A stretch of 20,379 nucleotides of DNA from Mobilitalea sp. (GTDB lineage Bacteria > Bacillota_A > Clostridia > Lachnospirales > Lachnospiraceae): the NCBI GenBank assembly GCA_029974875.1, contig JARKQP010000246.1, positions 1-20,379 of the forward strand, given 5' to 3'. The position numbers were made by a program, and so were the translations under genes. Under the pieces are notes generated by a model. That model was given only the letters and a program-made list of their open reading frames with translations. It had not been told where the DNA came from and ran no database searches. Shown here piece after piece: positions 1-8,982 of the stretch (within the stretch, counting starts at the first letter, position 1; the number at the start of each line of letters is the position of its first letter).

Positions 1-19
1 TGGAAGGAGGGAAAGCAGC

Positions 20-1432
20 ATGGCGTTTCCATACAATAAGCTTACCGGGGAGGATATTGAATTCCTGAAGGGGATTACTTCCCCCGAACGTGTCCTTACC
101 GGGGAGGAGATCCAGAGGGAATATTACCATGATGAGATGCCGGAGTACGGCATCTTTGCACCGGAGGTATACATAGAGGCAATTTCAAAGGAGGAAATCT
201 CGGCAATCATGAAATTTGCCTATGGACATAACATCCCGGTCACTGCCCGTGGTGCAGGTACCGGCTTAGCAGGCGGAGCCACCTGTAAATACGGGGGCAT
301 CATGCTTTCCGTAATGCGCTTGAACAAGATCATAAAGGTAGATGCGGAGAACCTGTCCATAACGGTCCAGCCGGGAGTGCTCCTATCCGAGGTTGCCGCA
401 GCAGCCATAGAAAACGGCATGTTCTATCCGCCGGATCCGGGCGAGAAGACGGCCTCCATCGGCGGCACCGTAATGACCAATGCAGGAGGGATGAGGGCGG
501 TCCGTTACGGGGTAACCAGGGATTATGTCCGCTCCATTGAAGCAGTGCTGCCGGATGGTGAGCTTATAACCCTCAGCAGTAACGTGGTGAAAAACACGAC
601 GGGCTATGCCATCAAGGATCTGGTCATCGGTTCTGAAGGAACCCTTTGCATTGCAACGGAGATAACCTTAAAGCTGATCTCCATCCCGAAATGCTCCTAC
701 AGCCTGGTGGTGCCCTATGATGATTTGGAAAAATGCATCGATACGGTACCAAAGCTGTTAAACAGCACATTAACCCCAACCGCCATTGAATTTATTGAAG
801 CGGAACTGCTGGATATTGTGGAGCGGCAGCTGGGAAAGGTATTTCCCGACAAGAGCGGCTCGGCATACCTGATCGTTATGATTGATGGAAATACGAAGCA
901 GGAGGTAGAAAGGGACTGCGATATCGCAGCTGAAATCTGTCTGGAAGCAGGGGCAAAGGATGTAATGCTCTGTAATACGGAGGAGCGGAATGCGTCTGTC
1001 TGGAGCATCCGGGGAGCCGTATTGGAAGGCATGAAGGCGGATACCACCGGTGAGGAAGAATGCGACGTGGTTGTTCCCAGGAGCAAAATTGCCGAGTACG
1101 TCAAGGCTGCGAAGGAAATCGCCGCAAAGCATAAGGTGCGTATCATAACCGTAGGGCATGCAGGGGACGGTAATATCCATACGGAAATCCTAAGGGATGA
1201 CCTTACGGAGGAAGAATGGAAGGTAACGACGGATCTGGTCCTAAAGGAGCTCTATGCAAAAAGCAAGGAATTAGGAGGACAATTATCCGGGGAGCATGGC
1301 ATCGGAAACGGACGCCTGAAATATCTGGAGGATTTTGTAGGCAGCCGGATGAACCAATTGTACAAGTCCATAAAGCTTGCCTTTGATGAGAAGAACATCC
1401 TGAACCCGGGCAAGATGATTGAAATAATGTGA
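20..1432 (+). CDS. FAD-linked D-2-hydroxyacid dehydrogenase (GlcD / D-lactate dehydrogenase family)
   Basis: Flavoprotein of the vanillyl-alcohol-oxidase fold that oxidises a D-2-hydroxyacid such as D-lactate or glycolate to the 2-oxoacid. The FAD-binding half covers roughly residues 35-210, with a glycine-rich GAGTGLAGG loop at 78-86. The C-terminal cap domain holds GHAGDGNIH near 379-387 and the GEHGIG signature around E425/H426, as expected for GlcD/LctD proteins. The 470-residue length is normal for the family. There is no signal peptide or membrane segment, so it is cytoplasmic. The start follows a strong GGAAGGAGGG at 2-11. In anaerobic Clostridia such enzymes often pass electrons to an EtfAB pair; any such partner would lie left of this window. 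The exact substrate cannot be read from the sequence; glycolate, D-lactate and other 2-hydroxyacids are all possible. Confidence 0.88.
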   Translation: MAFPYNKLTGEDIEFLKGITSPERVLTGEEIQREYYHDEMPEYGIFAPEVYIEAISKEEISAIMKFAYGHNIPVTARGAGTGLAGGATCKYGGIMLSVMRLNKIIKVDAENLSITVQPGVLLSEVAAAAIENGMFYPPDPGEKTASIGGTVMTNAGGMRAVRYGVTRDYVRSIEAVLPDGELITLSSNVVKNTTGYAIKDLVIGSEGTLCIATEITLKLISIPKCSYSLVVPYDDLEKCIDTVPKLLNSTLTPTAIEFIEAELLDIVERQLGKVFPDKSGSAYLIVMIDGNTKQEVERDCDIAAEICLEAGAKDVMLCNTEERNASVWSIRGAVLEGMKADTTGEEECDVVVPRSKIAEYVKAAKEIAAKHKVRIITVGHAGDGNIHTEILRDDLTEEEWKVTTDLVLKELYAKSKELGGQLSGEHGIGNGRLKYLEDFVGSRMNQLYKSIKLAFDEKNILNPGKMIEIM

Positions 1433-1561
1433 CCGCAATCCCATTTGCTTTAGGGAATGGGCAGTGCACCTGCAGGAATACATATGGTAAAAAATAGGAT
1501 AATTAGCGAAATGACCCCTTCAAATATGAAAATAGGAGATTATGGAGGCTAAGCGGTTGGT

Positions 1562-2839
1562 ATGAATACAATAGTATTGGTGGATGGTAACACGGATAAC
1601 GCAAAGGAACTGCAGCATAACGGGCAGAGGTTATTACAAAAGCATTCTCATAACTTTATTGAGATTAATACGGAGGAGGACGATTATTCCGAGCAGGATT
1701 TGTATGAAATCTTCGTAAATTCTGGAATTGAGTTCACAGGAAAATTCTATGTGGGATTATGCTATGGAGTGTTACTGGAGCCGGAAAAGGTAAGAAACAT
1801 GTCCTATGAAAGGTACCTGTTTCTCAAATTTTCCATCTATAAGAGGATCAAAGAGATTTTCTGCTTATCAAAGACTGGCTTCGTCGTCAAAAAAGAGGAT
1901 AGCTGCTGCAGCCTCATCGCTGTGATCCCGGAGGAAGACAGGGAAGCCTTCATCGAAAAATATGTGCTGAAATCAAAGCAGGTGATTAAAAATGACTTTG
2001 GGGTTGAGCTTCAGGTCGGTGTAGGTGAGATGATCCGGAACACCAGCCAGCTGCTTATGACCTATGAATCAGCAAAATATGCTTATGATTTATATTTTTT
2101 CGAAGAAAAGGACATCATGGACTACGGTAAGCTGGATAAGGTTGAGAACCTTTCCTTTGACGTGTACGAGGAATTATTGGAGGAAGTATATAATTCCATC
2201 GTCGGTAAGGACAAGAAGGTTTATGATAAGATTGAAAATGTATTGAATGCCATCGAATATATCCATTACGGGAATAAGAATGCGGCAATTAACCGTTGCA
2301 TCATGTTTATCGGGGAGCTGGGAAAGAAGCTGAAGGACCTGAATCCGAAGGCAGCCAACTGGAGAATCAAGCAGGAAGAAAAACAGGAGGAGTTAAGGTA
2401 CCAGACAACCTACCGGGCCGTGAAGGCCATCGTCATAGAATTCTACCAATACCTGATTCCGGTAATCTATCATTTGGTTGACCAGGGAAGCGTTTATGAG
2501 ATTGTCCAGATTAAGGAATATATCCAGAGAAATTATATGCACGATGTCTCCCTGAAGGAGCTGGCGGACCTGACCTATGTAAGCCGCAGCTATTTCAGCA
2601 CCGCCTTTAAGAATGCGACAGGAAAGAATTTTAAGACCTACCTGACGGAGATCCGCATGGAGGAAGCGCTGAAGCTGGTACTTAGGACAAATATGAAAAC
2701 CTATGAGATTGCGGAGGCAGTTGGCTACCATAACGTGAGATTTTTTGTGGATGCATTTAAAAATGCCTATAAGATGAGCCCCCTGGAATACAGGAAGCTC
2801 CATTCCAATGAGGCAGCGAAGAAAAAGCTGTATCAGTGA
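1562..2839 (+). CDS. AraC-family transcriptional regulator, YesN-like but without a receiver domain
   Basis: The C-terminal ~110 residues (from about 312) form a double helix-turn-helix AraC DNA-binding domain, with LKELADLTYVSRSYFSTAFK as first HTH and a second HTH around YEIAEAVGYHNVRFFVDAFK. The stretch ending GVGEMIRNTSQLLMTYESAKYAYDL resembles the central, degenerate GGDEF-like region of YesN response regulators. The N-terminus lacks the paired acidic residues, phospho-Asp and Lys of a receiver domain, so phosphorylation control is not expected; an effector or protein partner is inferred. It has no predicted membrane segment. GGAGG at 1544-1548 lies 13 bases before the ATG, rather far. 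A GATAAT hexamer at 1498-1503 could be its -10 box, but no good -35 is seen. It is convergent with the response regulator, with only 15 bp between stop codons. Its target may be the upstream oxidase gene. Confidence 0.8.
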   Translation: MNTIVLVDGNTDNAKELQHNGQRLLQKHSHNFIEINTEEDDYSEQDLYEIFVNSGIEFTGKFYVGLCYGVLLEPEKVRNMSYERYLFLKFSIYKRIKEIFCLSKTGFVVKKEDSCCSLIAVIPEEDREAFIEKYVLKSKQVIKNDFGVELQVGVGEMIRNTSQLLMTYESAKYAYDLYFFEEKDIMDYGKLDKVENLSFDVYEELLEEVYNSIVGKDKKVYDKIENVLNAIEYIHYGNKNAAINRCIMFIGELGKKLKDLNPKAANWRIKQEEKQEELRYQTTYRAVKAIVIEFYQYLIPVIYHLVDQGSVYEIVQIKEYIQRNYMHDVSLKELADLTYVSRSYFSTAFKNATGKNFKTYLTEIRMEEALKLVLRTNMKTYEIAEAVGYHNVRFFVDAFKNAYKMSPLEYRKLHSNEAAKKKLYQ

Positions 2840-2854
2840 TACCCCATTATAACG

Positions 2855-4465
2855 TTAATGAATACCCCTAGCCAAATATTCCGTAGGTGTATACCCATAA
2901 AACTTCTTAAATACCGCATTAAAATGTTTGGCACTGACAAAGCCTGTTTTTTCAGCTATCTTATAAATCTTTTCATTTGGGTTGCTTTTTAGCAGCTTAA
3001 GGGCCTGTTCCATCCGAATACGGGCTAAGAACTTGGTATAGGGTTCACCGATATTCTTACTGAACAGGTCGCTTAAATAGCTTGGATTTACATTTAAGTA
3101 ATCCGCCAATTGAGCGAGGCTTATTTGTTCGTGATAATGGGTACAAATGTACTCCTTTGCGTTCTCCACGATATTCACTGTTTCGGGAATAAGGGTTACT
3201 ATGTCATCCTTAGCAAGTGCCCTTAAGGTTTTTAGAAAAAGCGCATGGGTAGCGTCCTTATCCGGAGGAGCAGTATTAATAAAATTATCTATACTGCGGG
3301 TCAGTTCCTTGAAGGCAGATAAGGTAAATTCGGACTTTATATTGCAGGTTCTTGCTAAATACCGGATTAGGTAAGTGCCAAATTTAAGGATAGCGTTAAT
3401 GCTGATACGCTCTTGGAACAGTGTAATATATAAGTATAGATCTGAACTGGCCTTATTGCTGTTCTTTGAAATGTAATCAGAATACAGAGCCTCGCATATT
3501 GTATTTATTTCCTGTAAGAAACGTCTTTGGCTTAAGAAATAGTTTGGTGAAATAGGCGAAGCAACATTAATAAGCGTTAAGGCCAACGCTTCCAGGGCAG
3601 AAGAATAGGAGGAGCTTAGCTTCATCATATCATGTACAATGTAACCGTAGGAGCATATTACTTTTATAAGCTTGTCTGCACATAGGGACTGTTTTATATG
3701 ATCATAAATGGAATCGGCTGCTGATATAATATCTTCTTCTGTATCACCACTTAGGAGAACCATTGTATTTCCATAAATATCGTAAGCGGTAGTTAAGCCA
3801 TGGGCAGCGCAATAGCTTTTGCAGTGCACATTTAACTCATATTTATAGGACGTATTTTCGCTAGGTGTCTTATCATAGAGGAGTAGATATAAATCATCCA
3901 GGCTTAACAGTAAGACAGCGGCTTGAGCTGATATAAAAGGTAACCCCCTGCTTTGGAGTATACTGTATAAAAGCTGTAAGGTCTGATGGGAACCATTAAT
4001 GATAGCAGCCAGGAGAGCAGCTTTTACCTCTGCATCGGAATAGCCGTCATATACATTGGAGGTAAGTGGATTGGCTTTTCTTGAGGAGTCTGCTTCAAGG
4101 ATTGTTTTCATCTTCGTCAAGGTTTCAAGGATGCTCGCATCGCTTAAGGGCTTTAGAAGATAATCGGAAACACCATATTTTAAGGCGGTTCTGGCATATT
4201 CAAATTCATTATAGCCGGAGATAATAATAACCTTTGTATTTAAATCTGCTTCATGGATGTATTTGGCAAGGTTTAAGCCGTCCATTTCCGGCATCTTAAT
4301 ATCTGTTATTACCAGGTCAAAGGATTGAAGCTTTAATAATTCGAGAGCTTCCAGGCCGTCACTGGCGATACCTGTTACCGTAAAGTCCGGGCAGATATCA
4401 GATAAATTACTTCCCAGGTATTGTCTCATTAATTGCTCATCATCAACAATCAGTGTGGTATACAT
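2855..4465 (-). CDS. Response regulator, YesN family (receiver + AraC HTH)
   Basis: Cytoplasmic transcription factor of a two-component system. The N-terminal receiver domain (residues 1-120) shows acidic D8/D9, phospho-acceptor D55 in the TDIKMPEMDG motif, S83 and K105 in the LLKP motif, all canonical. A less conserved middle (about 130-430) is typical of YesN proteins. The last ~105 residues are an AraC double HTH (ISLAQLADYLNVNPSYLSDL, then IYKIAEKTGFVSAKHFNAVF). The minus-strand ATG has AAAGGGG a few bases upstream. It lies 84 bp downstream of the histidine kinase gene on the same strand and is probably co-transcribed with it. By analogy with other YesMN pairs next to CUT1 transporters, it likely activates the divergent importer/hydrolase operon when the kinase senses the glycan. 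Confidence 0.92.
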   Translation of the reverse strand: MYTTLIVDDEQLMRQYLGSNLSDICPDFTVTGIASDGLEALELLKLQSFDLVITDIKMPEMDGLNLAKYIHEADLNTKVIIISGYNEFEYARTALKYGVSDYLLKPLSDASILETLTKMKTILEADSSRKANPLTSNVYDGYSDAEVKAALLAAIINGSHQTLQLLYSILQSRGLPFISAQAAVLLLSLDDLYLLLYDKTPSENTSYKYELNVHCKSYCAAHGLTTAYDIYGNTMVLLSGDTEEDIISAADSIYDHIKQSLCADKLIKVICSYGYIVHDMMKLSSSYSSALEALALTLINVASPISPNYFLSQRRFLQEINTICEALYSDYISKNSNKASSDLYLYITLFQERISINAILKFGTYLIRYLARTCNIKSEFTLSAFKELTRSIDNFINTAPPDKDATHALFLKTLRALAKDDIVTLIPETVNIVENAKEYICTHYHEQISLAQLADYLNVNPSYLSDLFSKNIGEPYTKFLARIRMEQALKLLKSNPNEKIYKIAEKTGFVSAKHFNAVFKKFYGYTPTEYLARGIH

Positions 4466-4549
4466 AATTCCATCCCCTTTCTAGCATTTTGTTAGCAGGT
4501 AATTGCATAACAGTATTGGTCCAGCGGTTTGAAAAATCTTTTCTGGAAT

Positions 4550-6373
4550 TTATTCTATATTAATTGGCAAGCTTAAAACAACATGGGCTCCTTCTGTTTT
4601 GGAAGGGTCTATTTTTATTCCATATTTATTTCCGTATTTTAATTTAATCCGCTTATTAACATTCATTAAGCCAATGCTTTCTGTAATGGTGCTGTGCTCT
4701 AAGCCGTCCTCTTCTGTAGTGATGTCCTTTGTAAGATCTTCATTTAACTTACTTAAAGTCATCTCATCTATGCCAATTCCATTATCCTGGACATGCAGCT
4801 GAAAGTAATCATTATCGGTGGTACTATAAATATCAATCACAGACTGCCCCCGTTTTACCTCACAGCCATGAATGATGGCATTTTCAACAATTGGCTGAAG
4901 GGTCAAGGCAGGAATGGGATAGTCTGAATAATCCGGGGATATATCGATATGGTAGGATAGGTTCTCACCATATCTGGCTTTTAAAATTCCCAGATAGGAA
5001 TTAACAATATTAATTTCTGTGGACATGGGGATGTTCTTATCAGCATTCATAATCCCCCGCAGGAATAAGGACAGCTGTTCGATGCTTTGAATTGCTCCGT
5101 CCGTGTTTTTGCATTTTATTAATAAGCTGATGGTATTCAGCGTGTTGTAAAGAAAATGCGGTTTTATCTGACCACAGAGGATATTATACTGTGCTTCCTT
5201 TTGCAGATATCTTGACTCATAGACTTCTTTTACTAATTGCGTGTTTTTCTCAAGGATGGCATTAAGCCGCAGTATCATCTTATTAAAGGATTTGGCAAGA
5301 TAGCCGATCTCATCATTATTCTTAACGTTTACCCGGACTGACAGGTCGCCCTTCTGGACATCCTTCATCAAACTGATAATATTAAATAAGGGTTTAAAAA
5401 AGTTCTGGACAAAGACAAATAATATAATTAAGGCAAAGAGCATTCCAACCACCGCTAATAAAATGGTGATATTGCGGATCGCTCTTGCGTTTTTATTAAG
5501 CTCGTTATAGGAGTTGATGGCAATTACCTTTAAATCGGAGTATTTTAAGGAAGCCACGTTAATGATGTATTTGTCAGAAGCAATGGTTTGCTGGTAGTCA
5601 CCATCCTGATCAAAGGAGGATGTATTTAGGGATTCAATAATATCTTTATTATCTAATTGATTGTTCTGGTATACGATATTTTTATCATTATCTATAATAA
5701 AAATAGATCCCTTTTCCTTTAATTGGACTTGATCACAGATGGATTTAATACCGGTATAATTAGCATCAACCTTTATAACTGCCAGCACCCTTGAATTATC
5801 TTCTTTGCTTCTGATACGCTGTGCAATGGAAAATATCTTAATGGGTTTTTCTCCGAATACTTTCTCGGAGTGGATGGGAACGAAAACAGGGGTTGAGGAC
5901 TGCATTGCCTGTTGATACCAGTCAGTCTTCTGATAAGTGTTGTAGTCCTTCATATCAAAAGGGGTTCTTGTGTAGGAATAAAGATGAAGGTCGGTAAGAA
6001 TATAAACTCTCAGGATCTCGCTCCGGGGCAGTGTCATAACGGAAGCGAGAAAGCTCTCAATAATCCGCTTCTTATTCAGGTTATCAGCCTTGGTGGTATA
6101 TTCCTGCTCCAGCTCCTGCATAATCTCATCATTATAATAGGGTGATAGGTTCAATCGGAACAATTCATCCAGATAAGTATCAATATTAATGCTGATCTGC
6201 TCAATGATTTGCTGCGTCTGACTGATGGTCTGTTTCGTAAAATTCCTGGAATACAGGGCATAGTTAAGTATTGAAATAAATACCACAATGGCAATAATAA
6301 GAGTAGATATGATGATTAGGAGCTTCTTCTTAAAGTTCCAATCCCGATAGGAAATCTTGATTTTTTTCTCCAT
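4550..6373 (-). CDS. Sensor histidine kinase, YesM family
   Basis: Membrane sensor kinase of the LytS/YesM group. A transmembrane helix at about 14-37 is followed by a ~260-residue extracellular sensor region (probably Cache-like), a second transmembrane helix at about 300-325, a HAMP domain (LMKDVQKGDLSVRVNVKNND) and the His_kinase domain. The phospho-acceptor is H406 within QIKPHFLYN. The ATPase domain shows VENAIIHG and DNGIGI. Length (607 aa) is typical. The minus-strand ATG has GGAG about 8 bases upstream, and a good promoter lies just beyond. It is paired with the response regulator downstream and divergent from the binding-protein gene, so its ligand is presumably the imported oligosaccharide or the loaded binding protein. 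The ligand itself is inferred from context only. Confidence 0.92.
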   Translation of the reverse strand: MEKKIKISYRDWNFKKKLLIIISTLIIAIVVFISILNYALYSRNFTKQTISQTQQIIEQISINIDTYLDELFRLNLSPYYNDEIMQELEQEYTTKADNLNKKRIIESFLASVMTLPRSEILRVYILTDLHLYSYTRTPFDMKDYNTYQKTDWYQQAMQSSTPVFVPIHSEKVFGEKPIKIFSIAQRIRSKEDNSRVLAVIKVDANYTGIKSICDQVQLKEKGSIFIIDNDKNIVYQNNQLDNKDIIESLNTSSFDQDGDYQQTIASDKYIINVASLKYSDLKVIAINSYNELNKNARAIRNITILLAVVGMLFALIILFVFVQNFFKPLFNIISLMKDVQKGDLSVRVNVKNNDEIGYLAKSFNKMILRLNAILEKNTQLVKEVYESRYLQKEAQYNILCGQIKPHFLYNTLNTISLLIKCKNTDGAIQSIEQLSLFLRGIMNADKNIPMSTEINIVNSYLGILKARYGENLSYHIDISPDYSDYPIPALTLQPIVENAIIHGCEVKRGQSVIDIYSTTDNDYFQLHVQDNGIGIDEMTLSKLNEDLTKDITTEEDGLEHSTITESIGLMNVNKRIKLKYGNKYGIKIDPSKTEGAHVVLSLPINIE

Positions 6374-6422
6374 TTTGTATCTCCAGTCTAGTTAAAAAGC
6401 AAAGCAAACTTGTTACATATAC

Positions 6423-6451
6423 ATTATACTTATTTAATTTTCGCAGTTCAA
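6423..6451 (-). promoter_or_regulatory. Sigma-A-type promoter for the yesM/yesN-type pair
   Basis: Read on the minus strand: TTGAAC (6451-6446), a 17-base spacer, then a perfect TATAAT (6428-6423). Transcription should start near 6416, leaving about 43 bases of leader before the kinase ATG. A consensus -10 suggests steady expression of the sensors. Confidence 0.65.
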
Positions 6452-6457
6452 TAACAG

Positions 6458-6540
6458 AATACCATATCCAATAAACCCGCACTTAAACCAAAAGAATGTG
6501 GTATTTAACCGGTGAAGATTTGGTGTTAAGGTTAATATAT
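6458..6540 (+). promoter_or_regulatory. Probable control region of the importer operon, with repeated TGGTRTT half-sites
   Basis: Between the divergent genes, AATACCA (6458-6464) is the inverse of TGGTATT (6499-6505), and a near copy TGGTGTT occurs at 6521-6527, 22 bp from the second. Direct half-sites about two helical turns apart are typical for AraC-type activators. A TAATAT hexamer at 6533-6538 could be a -10, but there is no good -35 in front, consistent with activator dependence. Which protein binds is inferred (the divergently encoded YesN-type regulator is most likely). Confidence 0.3.
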
Positions 6541-6563
6541 CAAAAAGAGGAGGTAACTATGAT

Positions 6564-7904
6564 ATGAAAATCAAAGGTTATTTATCAGTGCTATTGTGCT
6601 GTATTATAATTGCCGGTATGCTTTCCGGCTGCAGCACTTCAGGCAATCAGAATGGGGATAGTTCAAAGGGCTCTACGGACCAAACGGCTGACGGCGGCGG
6701 TAAAAAAGAAGAGCATGTGACCCTTAAACTTTTTACCGGTAAAATCGAAACGATTGACTTAATGAATGAGATTATCAATGATTTCAATGAGTCACAGGAT
6801 AGGATCACTGTTGAGCAGGAGTATCAAAAGGATGCCAGCAACATCATTAAGATTAAGTTTGCTGCAGAACAGGTACCTGATATTATGACAACCTATGAGC
6901 AAGGCTTTGTGGATGAGGGTAAATATCTGGATTTAACCGGACAGTCCCAGTGGTGGGACCGGCTTACCCCTGCGATGAAGGAAGCCTGCACAGATGTAAA
7001 GACAGGAAAACAGTACAGGGTATGTACCAATATGACGATGGCCGGATTCTTCTACAATAAAGAAATTTATAATGATTTGGGATTAAGTGTTCCAACTACC
7101 TGGGATGAATTTGTCCAAAACCTTGAGGCGATTAAAACAGCAAAGCCGGAGGTAACCCCTTGGTTTATCTTTGGTAATGAGGCATGGCATCTTGGACATC
7201 TGATTGAGTTTATTCCTCATGGATATATCAAACAAAATTTAGGCGCAGTGGAAGCAAAAAAGGCTATGCTGGATAACGATAAGGCAAAGCTTAACTTCGG
7301 TGCTGCGGATGGTCCGATGGCAGTATTTGCAGAGAAATTACTTGAGTTACAGGAAAAAGGCCTGATCAACGAGGACGTATTGACAGCCACCAGTGACAAC
7401 TGTGTCCAGGATTTCGTAAATGGAAAAGCAGCGATGTTAAGTAACGGTATGTGGATATTATCAAGCTTACTGGAAGCAAATCCTGATATGCAGGATAAGA
7501 TTGGATTTGCACCATATCCCGCATATATGCCTGGTTCAAAAGCAGTGGTATTAAGTGCCGAGGACTCCGGCTATTCTATTTCAGCTACTTCAGAGCATAA
7601 GGAAGAAGCAATCGAGTTCCTAAACTTCTTATTTAATGCTGAAAATCAAAAGAAATACAGTGAAACCTCAAAAGCACCGAGTGCATTTACCGATGTAACA
7701 GCTGAATGGGCACCTGCCAATATCGTAAATGAAGTTAATGATGCAGTTCAAAATGCTGTGAATATTGGATTTACCAACGAAAAACCAGCCGGATTTTCCG
7801 GTGATGATGCGGGACGTATGGTCCAGGAGCTGTTGGCAGGAAATTATACGGCAGAATCCTTTGCGCAGGCATATGAAAAAGCTTGGGATGAGGGTATGGA
7901 ATAA
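6564..7904 (+). CDS. ABC transporter solute-binding lipoprotein (CUT1 type, probable isomalto-oligosaccharide binding)
   Basis: Extracellular lipid-anchored sugar-binding protein of SBP family 1. A signal peptide runs from residue 1 to 22 and ends in the lipobox LSGC with lipidated C23, followed by a flexible Ser/Gly/Asp-rich linker. The mature part starts near VTLKLFTGKIETIDLMNEII and has the usual features of the fold (DIMTTYE, NGMWI, and a C-terminal helical end). GGAGG at 6549-6553 is 10 bases before the ATG. It is the first gene of the + strand series and is followed after 185 bp by two permeases. The substrate is inferred from the downstream GH66 and GH13 genes, which both point to alpha-1,6-linked glucose oligomers. 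An ATG-ATA-TGA mini reading frame overlaps the start codon (see findings). Confidence 0.9.
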   Translation: MKIKGYLSVLLCCIIIAGMLSGCSTSGNQNGDSSKGSTDQTADGGGKKEEHVTLKLFTGKIETIDLMNEIINDFNESQDRITVEQEYQKDASNIIKIKFAAEQVPDIMTTYEQGFVDEGKYLDLTGQSQWWDRLTPAMKEACTDVKTGKQYRVCTNMTMAGFFYNKEIYNDLGLSVPTTWDEFVQNLEAIKTAKPEVTPWFIFGNEAWHLGHLIEFIPHGYIKQNLGAVEAKKAMLDNDKAKLNFGAADGPMAVFAEKLLELQEKGLINEDVLTATSDNCVQDFVNGKAAMLSNGMWILSSLLEANPDMQDKIGFAPYPAYMPGSKAVVLSAEDSGYSISATSEHKEEAIEFLNFLFNAENQKKYSETSKAPSAFTDVTAEWAPANIVNEVNDAVQNAVNIGFTNEKPAGFSGDDAGRMVQELLAGNYTAESFAQAYEKAWDEGME

Positions 7905-7958
7905 TAACTATCCTAAAAAATATTACTCTGTAAGAATAAGCTGTAGTGGATAAGGGAG

Positions 7959-7999
7959 GGCTGTTGCAAAAGTACCTTAGGTATCTTTTTGCAATGGCC
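7959..7999 (+). other. Long intergenic stem-loop between binding-protein and permease genes
   Basis: The arm GGCTGTTGCAAAA (7959-7971) pairs with TTTTGCAATGGCC (7987-7999) over 13 pairs, two of them G-U. Inside it TACC (7973-7976) pairs with GGTA (7980-7983) around a 3-base loop, giving about 17-18 pairs in 41 bases. There is no T-run directly after it, so it is more likely an mRNA 3'-end stabiliser or partial terminator than a strong terminator. This position is where many transporter operons lower permease levels relative to the binding protein. Confidence 0.6.
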
Positions 8000-8089
8000 T
8001 CTTTAAAAGAAAAGGTAAATTATTTAGCAAATACTATGACTGCAAAATAGGAAGAGCATGGATTGTTATAATGAATTTTGCAGGAGTAG

Positions 8090-8980
8090 ATGAAAGGCAA
8101 GGTTGTTATTATGAGAGAAAAGAAAATTGGGTTGCATACATTCATGGCAATCCCTGCATTTATACTTTTTTCTATATTTTTTCTATACCCCTTATTTAAG
8201 GGAATTGGTATGAGCATGACGGATTGGGATGGAATTAGCAAAGCAAAATTCATTGGGCTTGATAATTTTACACGCTTCTTCCAAGATCCCAGGGCAATCA
8301 ACAATATTAAGACAACACTGTTATTTGCAATAGGCAGTGCGCCGCTCTTAAACATTGTTGGTCTTCTGTATGCACTGCTCATGGATAGTAAGTTCAAAGG
8401 TAAGGGCATTGCGCGTATGATTATCTATCTGCCTGCGGTGATCAGCCCTTTAATCATGGGATACATCTGGTATCTGTTGCTGCAGCCGGGAAGAGGCTTT
8501 ATCTATCACGTGCTTGATAATGCGGGAAAAGGAGCCTGGTTTGGCAATTGGCTTGGAAGCTATACCACATCAATGATTGTTTTGGTTCTTGTTAATGTAT
8601 GGCAGTATGCCGGTATGACGATGGTGATTTATCTCGCAGGTCTCCAAGCAATTCCCGGTGAGCTATATGAAGCCAGTAAAATCGACGGGGCTTCTGCCCT
8701 CAAAGGCTTTCGTTATATTACTTTACCGCTATTAATTCCGTCTATCCGGATCAATGTGGTTACTAATATTATTGGTTCCCTTTCTGTCTTTGATATTGTT
8801 ATGTCATTAACCGGAGGGGGTCCGGGGTATTCTACCGAGACTTTAAGCATCTATATCATGAGAATGTGTTACGGCAGTAAAACCGGTTATTCCACCGCTG
8901 TTGCTATTATTATGTTCTTTATTATCCTGGTACCTGTGCTGGTTTCTATGAGACTGACCAGAAGCAAAAATATGGATTAG
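8090..8980 (+). CDS. CUT1 ABC transporter permease (MalF/UgpA-like)
   Basis: Integral membrane subunit of the sugar importer, with about six hydrophobic segments starting at IPAFILFSIFFLYPLFKGI. The cytoplasmic EAA loop is clear: EASKIDGASALKGFRYITLP from about residue 194, which docks on the ATPase subunit. The 296 aa length is normal. Two starts are possible: ATG 8090, after AGGAG at 8082-8086 with a tight 3-base spacing, or ATG 8111 (giving MREKKIG), with a weaker AAGG 8 bases upstream; the latter fits the usual N-terminus of the family equally well. It is followed after 16 bp by the second permease. No ATP-binding subunit is encoded here, so a shared MsmK/MsmX-type ATPase is inferred. Confidence 0.9.
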   Translation: MKGKVVIMREKKIGLHTFMAIPAFILFSIFFLYPLFKGIGMSMTDWDGISKAKFIGLDNFTRFFQDPRAINNIKTTLLFAIGSAPLLNIVGLLYALLMDSKFKGKGIARMIIYLPAVISPLIMGYIWYLLLQPGRGFIYHVLDNAGKGAWFGNWLGSYTTSMIVLVLVNVWQYAGMTMVIYLAGLQAIPGELYEASKIDGASALKGFRYITLPLLIPSIRINVVTNIIGSLSVFDIVMSLTGGGPGYSTETLSIYIMRMCYGSKTGYSTAVAIIMFFIILVPVLVSMRLTRSKNMD

Positions 8981-8982
8981 GA

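Noticed and set aside
715..1180. Minus-strand open frames opposite the FAD-linked dehydrogenase
   Set aside because: Antisense to a gene with clear family motifs; no plausible domains of their own.
1440..1461. Hairpin CCCATT/AATGGG after the FAD-linked dehydrogenase
   Set aside because: Six-pair stem with a 10-base loop and no T-run; too weak to call a terminator.
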